Of a stretch of 64,000 bases of DNA, positions 56,941-64,000 are shown piece after piece. Numbering within the stretch: position 1 is the stretch's first letter; every line of letters starts with the position of its first letter. Location: contig JADJJE010000011.1 in NCBI GenBank assembly GCA_016706685.1, forward strand, positions 1-64,000. The letters are read 5' to 3'. The translations under genes and the position numbers were made by a program. The DNA is from Sandaracinaceae bacterium. Lineage in GTDB: Bacteria > Myxococcota_A > Polyangia > Polyangiales > Houyiibacteriaceae. Below the pieces are notes generated by a model that was not told the DNA's origin, made no database searches, and saw nothing but the letters and a program-made list of their open reading frames with translations.

Positions 56941-57127
56941 CATTAACCCCCGGCAGTGGCCCATTGGGTTGCTGCCTTCAGCAGGAACGTACCACAGACG
57001 GGGTATACGATTCATGCATTCATTGGGTCTGCGAGGACGGCCGGCGGGCGCCGGCGGAGCCCCCTTCGGCGCCACCTTGCGCGACGCTCACATGGGCTGA
57101 ATTCGGGCCGAGCAGGCGGCCAGCTTC

Positions 57128-59560
57128 GTGCAGCGCTGCCTGTGTATGCCCTGGCTGGTCGTGTGCTGGATCGTCGGAATCTTCGTGGGAATGGCCACGG
57201 AGCAGCCCACCCGCGTGTGGCCAGCGGCCGTCGCGCTCAGCCTGGCCACGCTGTTCGCGCTGCTGGGGAGCGCGCTGCGGGCGCGTCTGTGGGTGCTGCC
57301 CCTCGGCCTGCTGTGCGCGATCTCGGGCTTCGGCATCGGCCCACTGCCGCAGCGGCCCGTGCCGCCCGGGCTGTACAGGGTGGAGGGCGAGGTGCTGGCG
57401 GTTCGCCCGCGCGAGGAGGACCAGCGGGCGCTGCTCGAGCTGCGCGGGGTGGAGGCGCTGGTCACCAAGCGGCCAGCCGACCTGCGTGGGCGCCGCGTCA
57501 TCGTCACCTTCCCTCGCGACGCCAGCGTGCCGCCGGGAGCCCTGGTGCGCGCGCTGGTGCGCCTGCGTCCGCCGACGGTCTTTCACAACACCACACCCCA
57601 CCCCGCGTGGCCGCCCGAGCTGATCCCCGCGGCCACGGGGCGCAGCGTGGCGGACAGCCCGCCGGAGGTCATTGACGTGCCTTGGATCGCGGGCGCGCTG
57701 GCCGGAGCGCGGGCCGCCCTGCGCGACGGGATCACCCGCAGCATGCCCGACGACGTGGAGGGGCTGGTCGTCGCGCTGGTGCTGGGCGACGGCGGCGTCA
57801 CCGAGGAGACCCAGCGCGACATCATGCGCGACGCGGGGATGGCGCACGTCCTGGCGGTGTCGGGCATGCACGTGGCCATGGTGGGCCTGTTCCTGGTCGG
57901 GACGCTGCGGCGCGTGTTCGTGCGCCTGGACGTGCTGCGCCCGGATCGGCTGTCGGCGCTCGCGGGCATCCCCTGCGTGCTCATCTATGGAGAGCTATCG
58001 GGCGGCAGCCCCAGTGGGCACCGCGCGGCGTTCACGGCGTGCCTCGCGCTGGTGGTCACGGCGCTCGGACGAAGACCCGAACCCATGCCGCTCATGGCGG
58101 GTGCTTGCTTGGTCATCGCGTTCTTGGATCCGCGCGTCAGCGTGAGCCCTGGCTTCGTGCTCTCCGTGGTGGCCACCGCCGCCATCCTCACGGCCCCTTC
58201 GCACCGCGACGCGCGCTTCCCCGAGCTGATGACGGCGTGGTCCATCACGTGCCGCACCACGCTGGCGACCGCGCCGGTCACGCTCTGGTGCTTCTCCGGG
58301 ATCCCCATCCTGGGCCTGCTGGCCAACCTGCTGGTGGCCCCGCTGGGCTCCGGGATCCTGCTGGCGCTCGGCAACGTGCACGCGGTGCTGGCCACGCTCT
58401 GCCCGCCACTGGCCAGCCTCACCGCCACCCCGCTCGCCATCATTTGCCGCGCGCTGGTGCACGGCACGTCCATCTACTCGAGCCCCGGCTGGGGTCTGGG
58501 CCTGCCGCCGCTCAGCCTGGGCGAAGGGCTGTGCGTGGGCGCTGCGGTGGTCGCGTTGCTGGGCACGCGCGGGCGGGTCCGCGTGGTGATTCTGACGCTC
58601 TCCATGACCGGCTTCGTGGGCTCCGAGATCGGGCTGCGCCACACCGAGCAACCCATGGGCACGCTGCGCATCACGTTCCTCGACGTGGGCCAGGGCGACG
58701 GCGCCATCGTGGACCTACCGAACGGCGAGGCGCTGCTGATCGATGCGGGCGGGGGCGTCCCGGACCCGGGCGAGCAGGTCATCGCACCCATCCTGGCGGC
58801 GCGACGTCGGCGGGAGCTGCGCGCGGCGATGATCAGCCACCCGCACCCCGACCACTTCGGGGGGCTGGCCGCCGTGCTGCGCGCGGTCGCCGTCCGAGAG
58901 GTGTGGGACACGGGTCAGGGGCCCGGCGAGCACCCCGACGCGCCCTACACCCAGCTGCTGCGCGGGCTGTCCACGCGTGGCACGCGAGTGCTGGGCCCTG
59001 AGCAGCTGTGTGGCGCCCGACAACTAGGCGGCGTGGAGCTGGACCTCATCTGGCCCTGCCCCAGCTTCGACGCGGCGCTCGACCCCAACGACAACTCCTT
59101 CGTCATGCGCTTGCGCTTCGGTGAGCGCAGCGTGCTGTTCGTGGGCGACGCCGAGCACGAAGCCGAAGAGGCGCTGGCGGCGCTCGGCGAGCGCGTGCGC
59201 GCGGACGTCTTGAAGGTGGGGCATCACGGCAGCCGAACGTCCTCGACCGAGGCCTTCTTGAACGTGGTGCAGCCATCGCTGGCGGTCGCGAGCCAGGGCC
59301 GCGACAACGCGTTCGGTCACCCACACGACGACGTGGTGGCGCGCTTCGAGCAACTCGGGATCCCGCTGCTGCTCACCGCCCAGCTGGGTGGGATCACCCT
59401 CGAGACCGACGGCCACGAGTGGGAGGTGGAGACCACGCTCACGCCCCCGGACGAGGAGGACGGCACGGCGCCGGTGCGCTGGGACCGTGGCGCCGTGGTC
59501 AGCCGGCAGCGGCCGCCGCGGCGCGGATCACCTCCACCACCTCCGCCGCATGCTCCTTGA
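57128..59560 (+). CDS. comEC: ComEC/Rec2-type DNA uptake channel
   Basis: 810 residues from GTG 57128. N-terminal membrane helices and an OB-like DUF4131 region (LYRVEGEVLAVRPREEDQRA) are followed by a Competence domain with the signature VLAVSGMHVAMVG and SGGSPSGHRAAFTA and about nine further membrane helices. The C-terminal metallo-beta-lactamase domain (about 515-770) has FLDVGQGDGAIVDLP, SHPHPDHFGG (H-x-H-x-D-H), and DVLKVGHHGSRTS. ComEC transports single-stranded DNA across the inner membrane in transformation; a nuclease role is discussed for the C-terminal domain. The last ~40 residues are Pro/Arg-rich and overlap the 3' end of the convergent peroxiredoxin gene by 62 nt. Confidence 0.93.
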   Translation: MQRCLCMPWLVVCWIVGIFVGMATEQPTRVWPAAVALSLATLFALLGSALRARLWVLPLGLLCAISGFGIGPLPQRPVPPGLYRVEGEVLAVRPREEDQRALLELRGVEALVTKRPADLRGRRVIVTFPRDASVPPGALVRALVRLRPPTVFHNTTPHPAWPPELIPAATGRSVADSPPEVIDVPWIAGALAGARAALRDGITRSMPDDVEGLVVALVLGDGGVTEETQRDIMRDAGMAHVLAVSGMHVAMVGLFLVGTLRRVFVRLDVLRPDRLSALAGIPCVLIYGELSGGSPSGHRAAFTACLALVVTALGRRPEPMPLMAGACLVIAFLDPRVSVSPGFVLSVVATAAILTAPSHRDARFPELMTAWSITCRTTLATAPVTLWCFSGIPILGLLANLLVAPLGSGILLALGNVHAVLATLCPPLASLTATPLAIICRALVHGTSIYSSPGWGLGLPPLSLGEGLCVGAAVVALLGTRGRVRVVILTLSMTGFVGSEIGLRHTEQPMGTLRITFLDVGQGDGAIVDLPNGEALLIDAGGGVPDPGEQVIAPILAARRRRELRAAMISHPHPDHFGGLAAVLRAVAVREVWDTGQGPGEHPDAPYTQLLRGLSTRGTRVLGPEQLCGARQLGGVELDLIWPCPSFDAALDPNDNSFVMRLRFGERSVLFVGDAEHEAEEALAALGERVRADVLKVGHHGSRTSSTEAFLNVVQPSLAVASQGRDNAFGHPHDDVVARFEQLGIPLLLTAQLGGITLETDGHEWEVETTLTPPDEEDGTAPVRWDRGAVVSRQRPPRRGSPPPPPPHAP

Positions 59561-59975
59561 CCTTCACCTTTGGGAAGTGCGCCAGCACGCGGCCATCAGG
59601 GCCGACCACCACCGTGGAGCGCAAGATGCCCATGAAGTCGCGCCCGTAGAGCTTCTTCTCGCCCCACGCGCCGTACTTCTCGATCATGGAGCCGTCCGGA
59701 TCCGACAGCAGCGCGAAGCCCAGCGCGTGCTTGTCGCGGAACTTGCAGTGCGACGCGATGGAGTCCTTGCTGACCCCCACCACCACCGCGCCGAGCGCGT
59801 CCAGCTCCGCCCGCGCATCGCGGAAAGCGAGCGCCTCCGTGGTGCAGCCCGGCGTGCTGTCCTTGGGGTAGAAGTAGATCACCGCGTAGCGCCCGGCCAG
59901 ATCCGAGAGGGACAGCTTTCCCCCATCGGAGGACTCGAGCGAGAACGCAGGGGCTTTGTTTCCGACCTTCAGCAT
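59499..59975 (-). CDS. bcp: Bcp/PrxQ-type peroxiredoxin
   Basis: 158 residues from ATG 59975. Motifs: VGNKAPAFSLESSDG at the start, YFYPKDSTPGCTTEA with the peroxidatic Cys, GVSKDSIASHCKF and SDPDGSMIEKYGAW. It is the Bcp type that reduces hydroperoxides with thioredoxin in the cytosol. The E. coli resolving Cys, five residues after the peroxidatic Cys, is replaced by non-Cys (CTTEAL); the other Cys in SHCKF, about 35 residues later, could take that role. Length fits the family. It overlaps the end of comEC by 62 nt, convergent. Confidence 0.93.
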   Translation of the reverse strand: MLKVGNKAPAFSLESSDGGKLSLSDLAGRYAVIYFYPKDSTPGCTTEALAFRDARAELDALGAVVVGVSKDSIASHCKFRDKHALGFALLSDPDGSMIEKYGAWGEKKLYGRDFMGILRSTVVVGPDGRVLAHFPKVKVKEHAAEVVEVIRAAAAAAG

Positions 59976-60041
59976 GGGCGCACCATACCTCACTCCCGAG
60001 CGATGCGCGTGCGGGTGCGCCACCTGGTACCCTGCAGCCTG

Positions 60042-60560
60042 ATGCTGGTGCGCAACCAACATGTGGTGGTCTTCGGTGCCGAGCGCCCCTTCGCGTTCCA
60101 CGCCATGGAGGCGCTGCTGGCCCTCGGCGCCAACGTGCTCGCGGCGGCCCCCCTGCGCACCGAGCTCGAGAGCCTGAGGGCGCAGCTGGGGCAGCACCAC
60201 CGCCTGAACGTGGCCGAGTGCGGCGCGGCGGATCCCGAGGGCCCGGTCCGCCTGCTGGAGGCCACCCATCGGCGCGGCCACCTCGACGCCATCCTGCACG
60301 TGACGGACAACGCCATCACCCGCGATCTCGAGGTGGCCAACCTCTCGCGGGCCATCGCGCGGGCGCTCCCTGGGCTGCCCGTGCGCGTGGTCTTCGCCTC
60401 CGCGGTCGAGGCCGGGGGAGAACGAACGTTGGGGCACGATCCCCTTGCGCGAGACGTCGGGACACGCGACTTTGCAGCCGCGCTGGTCTATGACCCGGAC
60501 CACCCGAAGCCCGCGCTCTACGCCATGCTGTCGCTCCTCTCTCCCACCGGTGTCACCTGA
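60042..60560 (+). CDS. Hypothetical Rossmann-fold (SDR-like) protein
   Basis: 172 residues from ATG 60042; an upstream ATG 60003 in the same frame is possible. The N-terminus VVVFGAERPFAFHAMEALLAL has the layout of an NAD(P) fold but lacks a complete GxxGxG. A central HVTDNAITRDLEVANLSRAI has the N-A-I-x context typical of SDR proteins. The SDR catalytic Tyr-x3-Lys is not obvious. It could be a degenerate dinucleotide-binding protein. It is followed, 2 nt later, by a phosphatase gene and appears to head a three-gene operon (this gene, metallophosphatase, Rieske protein). Confidence 0.55.
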   Translation: MLVRNQHVVVFGAERPFAFHAMEALLALGANVLAAAPLRTELESLRAQLGQHHRLNVAECGAADPEGPVRLLEATHRRGHLDAILHVTDNAITRDLEVANLSRAIARALPGLPVRVVFASAVEAGGERTLGHDPLARDVGTRDFAAALVYDPDHPKPALYAMLSLLSPTGVT

Positions 60561-60562
60561 AC

Positions 60563-61246
60563 GTGCTGGGCCACGACAGCCAGACCATCATCATCGGGGA
60601 CGTGCACGGGTGCCTGACGGAGCTCGACGCGCTGCTGCGAAAGGTGCGCTACACCCGCGGCGACCGCCTGATCCTGGTCGGGGATCTGGTGGCCAAGGGC
60701 CCGGACTCCGCCGGCGTGGTGGCGCGCGCCCGTGAGCTGGGCGCGCTGGCCGTGCGGGGCAACCACGACGAGCGCGTGCTCAGCTGGTTCCGGGCGGAGC
60801 GTGAGGGTCCCCCGTTGGACCGGCCGCTCAGCCGTGGTCACCGCGCGGTGTGCGCCGCGCTCGGTGACGAGGACGTAGCGTGGCTCGAGGCCCTGCCCCT
60901 CACGCTGCGGCTGCCCGAGCACCGCACCACGGTGGTGCACGCGGGGCTCCGGCCGGGCGTGGCCATCCACCGCCAAGACCCGGTGGACCTCTTGAACATG
61001 CGCAGCCTGACCAGCACGGGTGGGGTCAGCTATCGCGCGGATGACGGCGTGCCGTGGGCCAGCCGCTGGACGGGGAGCGATCTGGTGGTGTTCGGCCACG
61101 ACGCCATTCGCGGGCTGCAGCGCTACGAGCAGGCCATCGGCCTCGACACCGGCTGCGTCTACGGCGGGCAGCTCACGGCGCTCCTGCTGCCCAGCCGGCG
61201 CATCGTCTCGGTGAACGCCCGCCGCGCCTACAAGGAGATCGTGTGA
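60563..61246 (+). CDS. Calcineurin-like Ser/Thr or diadenosine-type metallophosphatase
   Basis: 227 residues from GTG 60563. Metal-binding motifs are intact: GDVHG (GDVHGCLTEL), GDLVAKGPDS, GNHDE, VVHAGLRP and FGHDAIRG. These, with the length, fit the bis(5'-nucleosyl)-tetraphosphatase (symmetrical, ApaH-like) / bacterial PPP phosphatase group, which hydrolyse Ap4A or phosphoprotein. Substrate cannot be decided. Its stop overlaps the Rieske gene start (GTGA at 61243-61246), so the genes are co-translated. Confidence 0.88.
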   Translation: MLGHDSQTIIIGDVHGCLTELDALLRKVRYTRGDRLILVGDLVAKGPDSAGVVARARELGALAVRGNHDERVLSWFRAEREGPPLDRPLSRGHRAVCAALGDEDVAWLEALPLTLRLPEHRTTVVHAGLRPGVAIHRQDPVDLLNMRSLTSTGGVSYRADDGVPWASRWTGSDLVVFGHDAIRGLQRYEQAIGLDTGCVYGGQLTALLLPSRRIVSVNARRAYKEIV

Positions 61247-61614
61247 CCGACACGGCCCCCCTCCGGGACACGTGGCGGCGCGTGTGCCTGCGCCGGGACC
61301 TGCGCCCGGGCGTGCTGCAGCAGGTGTCGCTCGGGCGTGACCCGCTGGGCATCCCCCTGTCGGTGCTGGTGGGCGTCAGCCAGGCCGGCGAGCTCTACGC
61401 CTACCAGAACCTCTGCAAGCACCTGCCCATCCCCCTGGACGGCGGCAGCGGGGACTTCTTTGCCGGGGACGTGGACACCCTGCGCTGCGGCACGCACGGC
61501 GCGCTCTACCGCGTCAGCGACGGGTTCTGCACGCGCGGCCCTTGCCGGGGGACGTTCCTTCGGCGCCACCTCGTCCGCGAGCTCGCCGACGAGGTGTGGG
61601 TCAAGACCGACTAG
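61243..61614 (+). CDS. Rieske 2Fe-2S protein
   Basis: 123 residues from GTG 61243, overlapping the phosphatase stop. Both iron-sulfur motifs are present: C-x-H in NLCKHLPIPLDG and C-x2-H in LRCGTHGALYRV, in an otherwise small soluble domain. It carries electrons or is the ferredoxin-like part of an oxygenase; no oxygenase is encoded nearby, so its partner is unknown. There is no signal peptide or transmembrane anchor, so it is cytosolic. It ends the short operon and the next gene on the opposite strand begins 6 nt away. Confidence 0.9.
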   Translation: MTDTAPLRDTWRRVCLRRDLRPGVLQQVSLGRDPLGIPLSVLVGVSQAGELYAYQNLCKHLPIPLDGGSGDFFAGDVDTLRCGTHGALYRVSDGFCTRGPCRGTFLRRHLVRELADEVWVKTD

Positions 61615-61619
61615 CGGAA

Positions 61620-61847
61620 CTAGCGGCCCTGGCCGATCTGGAGGTCGTGGGACTCGTGGCCGATGTCGGTCTCGTGGAACGTGGGCCCGACGATGCCCTC
61701 GGCCATGGACCAGAGGAGCGCGAAGGACAGGCCGAGCGTCACGAAGCAGAGCACGATGAGCTTCGGGCCGTCCCAGAACGCATCGGACTTGGCCACGCTC
61801 TCGGCGAGGGCGTCGGACATCGGCACGTTGTTGTAGGTCTTCGACAT
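61620..61847 (-). CDS. Small single-pass membrane protein
   Basis: 75 residues, starting MSKTYNNVPMSDAL, with one membrane helix (LIVLCFVTLGLSFALLWSMA) and a His/Asp/Glu-rich end (HETDIGHESHD). The C-terminus could bind metal or face the periplasm. I recognise no family. A Met-rich start and good codon use suggest a real gene. It lies convergent to the Rieske gene and divergent from the MATE transporter gene, with an 80-nt gap upstream. Confidence 0.5.
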   Translation of the reverse strand: MSKTYNNVPMSDALAESVAKSDAFWDGPKLIVLCFVTLGLSFALLWSMAEGIVGPTFHETDIGHESHDLQIGQGR

Positions 61848-61927
61848 GGTGTCGGGGATTTAGTCTGGAACGCGCGAATGGTCAACGCCCCGCTGCACTC
61901 TCGGGGCATGTGGCAAGCTGCGCGGCT

Positions 61928-63376
61928 ATGAACGCGCGCGAGACGACCAACCAGCGCACCCGACGGCGGCTGGTGGAGGCCGGCTTGGGTCTGGGCGTCC
62001 TTCGCTTCGGAGGGCCGCTGGTGGTGGGCATGGTGCTCCACACCCTGTTCAACCTGGTGGACATGTTCATGATCAGCCGGCTGCCCAACTCGGGCGCCGC
62101 GCTCGCCGCGCTGGGGCTGTGCGACATGGTGGCCGCGGTGGCCACGATCTTGAGCAACGGCATCGCCACGGCCGCGGTGGCGCTGATCACCCGTCACGTG
62201 GGCGCCGGCTACCTGACCGGGGTGCGCCGAGCCACCTACCAGTCGCTGTGGCTCGTGGGGGCGCTCAGCGTGGCATTCGGACTGCTGGGCATCTTCGGCA
62301 GCGACTTCATCGTGCGCCGCATCATGTTCGCCAAGGGCGACACGGCCGACGTCGCGGTCGTGTACCTCGAGGTCATGCTGGGGGGCAGCTTCTCGATCTT
62401 CCTGCTGCTGCACCTGACCGCAGTGCTGCGCGCCCTCGGGCACGCGAAGACCGCGACCATGCTGTTGGTGGGGGGCAACGCGCTCAACATCCTGCTCAAC
62501 GTCTTCTTGATCTACGGCGATGGCCCCGCGCCGGACATGTTCGCCTGGGGGGCTCCCGTCGCGCGCGCCCTCGGCATCCCGCGGCTCGAGGTGCTGGGCG
62601 CCGCCTACGCCACCATCATCGCGCGGACCGTCCCGGTCATCATCGGGCTCGTGCTGTTGGTTCGGCGCCGCGGAGGCCCGCGCTTCCACCCGCTCTACCT
62701 CCGCCCCAACGCGGAGGTGCTGCGCTCCATCCTGCGCATCGGCTGGCCCGCGAGCGCACAGCTGGTGCTGCGGGTGGCGTCCATCTTGGTGGTCATCGCC
62801 CTGATCAACGCCGAGTACACCACCGGCAGCGACCAGAGCGCGCTCACCGCCTACAGCATCTGTCTGCGCCTCGAGACCATGGCGCTCTTCGTGGGCATGG
62901 GCTGGGGCGCGGCGGCCAGCTCGTTCGTGGGGACCAACCTGGGCGCCGGCTTCCCCGAGCGGGCGAAGCGCGCGGGGCTCGTGGCCGCGGCCTACAACCT
63001 GGTCATGATGCTGGCGCTCGGGCTTCTGTACATCCGCTACAGCGACGCCATCTTGGGCTTCTTCGACAGCACCCCCGCCGTGCTGCAGGTGGGTCGCGAG
63101 TACCTCGGCATCGTGGCGTTGAGCTACGCGTTCTTGGGCGTGGGCGTGGTGCTGTCGCAGGCCATGACGGGGGCCGGGGCCACGCTGTCGAGCCTGGTGC
63201 TGGACGGTGTCCTGCTGCTGGGCATCATCTTGCCCACGGCGTACGTGGTGGCGGCCACCCTCGATCTCCCGCGCGAGAGCCTCTTCTGGGTCATCGCGCT
63301 GGGCAACGTGGGCAGCGCCCTCGCCTACGTCGGGTACTACGCCACCGGCGCGTTTCTCCGCAAGCAAGTGGCATGA
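61928..63376 (+). CDS. MATE-family multidrug/toxin efflux transporter
   Basis: 482 residues with 12 predicted membrane helices from ATG 61928. Typical features: an N-terminal VLRFGGPLVVGMVLHTLFNL, LVDMFMISRLPNSGAALAAL, and SLGAGFPERAKR-type segment NLGAGFPERAKRAG in the second half, consistent with the two-fold repeat of MATE proteins. They export cationic drugs in exchange for H+ or Na+ at the inner membrane. The ion and substrate are not deducible. It precedes the methionine aminopeptidase gene by about 40 nt on the same strand. Confidence 0.9.
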   Translation: MNARETTNQRTRRRLVEAGLGLGVLRFGGPLVVGMVLHTLFNLVDMFMISRLPNSGAALAALGLCDMVAAVATILSNGIATAAVALITRHVGAGYLTGVRRATYQSLWLVGALSVAFGLLGIFGSDFIVRRIMFAKGDTADVAVVYLEVMLGGSFSIFLLLHLTAVLRALGHAKTATMLLVGGNALNILLNVFLIYGDGPAPDMFAWGAPVARALGIPRLEVLGAAYATIIARTVPVIIGLVLLVRRRGGPRFHPLYLRPNAEVLRSILRIGWPASAQLVLRVASILVVIALINAEYTTGSDQSALTAYSICLRLETMALFVGMGWGAAASSFVGTNLGAGFPERAKRAGLVAAAYNLVMMLALGLLYIRYSDAILGFFDSTPAVLQVGREYLGIVALSYAFLGVGVVLSQAMTGAGATLSSLVLDGVLLLGIILPTAYVVAATLDLPRESLFWVIALGNVGSALAYVGYYATGAFLRKQVA

Positions 63377-63416
63377 GCACTTGCCGGCCCGGCCGGGTTC
63401 AGTTAGTTGGGGGGTC

Positions 63417-64000
63417 GTGTTGAAACGCATCGAGACGATGAATTCCGCTGCCCTCGAGCGCATGCGCGAGTCCTGCAGCCTGGCCGCCGAGTGCCTGGTC
63501 ATGGTGGGCGAGCGCATTCGCGCCGGCATCACCACCGATGAGATCAACACCTGGGTGCACCAGTACTGCATCGAGCACGACGCGCTGCCTGCCCCCTTGA
63601 ACTACAAGGGCTTCCCCAAGAGCGTCTGCACGTCGGTGAACGAGTGCGTCTGCCACGGCATCCCCGACGGAACCGTCTTGAAAGACGGCGACATCGTGAA
63701 CGTGGACGTGACCACCATCTTCCCCACCACGCACGGCTACTTCGGGGACACCAGCGTCACCTTCTACATTGGCCAGCCGTCGGAGGAGGCCAAGCTGGTC
63801 ACCGAGGTGGCGCGCCGCGGGCTCGAGCTGGGCATCGCCCAGGTGCGCCACGGCGCGGCCATCGGCGACATCGGCGCGGCCATCCACGAGTACGCGGACA
63901 AAATGAAGTGCTCCGTGGTGCGCGACTACGTGGGCCACGGCGTGGGGCGCGAGTTCCACATGCCGCCGCAGGTGCCGCACTACCGCGCGCGCGACGCCGC
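63417..64000 (+). CDS. map: Methionine aminopeptidase, type I (partial, runs off window)
   Basis: The frame runs to the right edge (194 codons seen, about three quarters of a normal protein). The start is uncertain: GTG 63417, TTG 63420 or ATG 63438. Clear family marks are RIRAGITTDEINTWVHQY, CVCHGIPDG (catalytic His), VNVDVTT and GYFGDTS (first two metal Asp) and GHGVGREFH (metal His). The enzyme removes the initiator Met from new proteins using two metal ions. The remaining metal ligands must lie beyond base 64000. It follows the MATE gene. Confidence 0.93.
   Translation, partial: MLKRIETMNSAALERMRESCSLAAECLVMVGERIRAGITTDEINTWVHQYCIEHDALPAPLNYKGFPKSVCTSVNECVCHGIPDGTVLKDGDIVNVDVTTIFPTTHGYFGDTSVTFYIGQPSEEAKLVTEVARRGLELGIAQVRHGAAIGDIGAAIHEYADKMKCSVVRDYVGHGVGREFHMPPQVPHYRARDA

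Overview
The window is GC-rich bacterial DNA of deltaproteobacterial/myxobacterial character, probably from the Polyangia/Sandaracinaceae side. No rRNA is present, so this rests on gene content: an MglA-type small GTPase, several Hanks-type Ser/Thr kinases (one with a PEGA domain, one with a myxobacterial-style C-terminal sensor-like domain), a W-x9-E-H cobalamin photoreceptor regulator of the CarH/LitR type, Sel1/Hcp-like and HEAT-repeat exported proteins, many lipoproteins of unknown function, and dense packing with 1-4 nt start/stop overlaps.

Layout. 1-960: an exported-type LAS/M15 peptidase-like (extensin-like) gene. 960-3500: an island of visibly lower GC with a damaged Ser/Thr kinase and a DUF2806-like gene. 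3500-4900: an IS91-family remnant bracketed by two hairpins with the same loop core. 5000-6850: a cyclic-nucleotide-binding protein, a lipoprotein and a homocysteine S-methyltransferase. 6850-7225: hexanucleotide repeats forming a long inverted repeat. 7226-10025: a GMC oxidoreductase (one-base frameshift), a small partner protein and a GntR regulator with two TGGT-N3-ACCA operators at its own start. 10124-15600: a histidine kinase, a membrane-anchored unknown, a beta-barrel-like protein and a Sel1 lipoprotein. 15637-25509: PepP, a protein with a PARP-type zinc-finger motif, ProC, YggS, Maf, a ParA/J-like/RodZ-HTH fusion and a Ser/Thr kinase.

25677-31871: a triple-fasciclin lipoprotein divergent from the CarH-like photoreceptor with repeat operators between them, then ALDH, a metallo-beta-lactamase-fold hydrolase and MglA, in a run with 4-nt overlaps. 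32000-34113: a complete heat-shock unit (promoter, CIRCE, groES, groEL with a His-rich tail, terminator hairpin). 34146-41397 (minus strand): a long coiled-coil protein, a PEGA kinase and a TPR-TonB receptor broken by one in-frame TAA. 41541-50237 (plus): a five-gene Bat-type membrane operon (DUF4175-like, gluzincin-TPR, MoxR, DUF58, BatA-like). 50253-64000: a lytic transglycosylase, a HARE-HTH protein with a highly acidic tail, Ddl, a HEAT protein, ComEC, a Bcp peroxiredoxin, a four-gene group ending in a Rieske protein, a MATE transporter and the start of methionine aminopeptidase.

Functionally most genes are housekeeping (envelope, proline and one-carbon metabolism, protein folding) or signalling. 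The most notable local systems are the CarH-fasciclin light/B12 module, the GntR-GMC operon with visible operators, the HARE protein, the PARP-finger protein and the kinase-DUF2806 island. Three genes carry apparent inactivating lesions that could be real or sequence errors.
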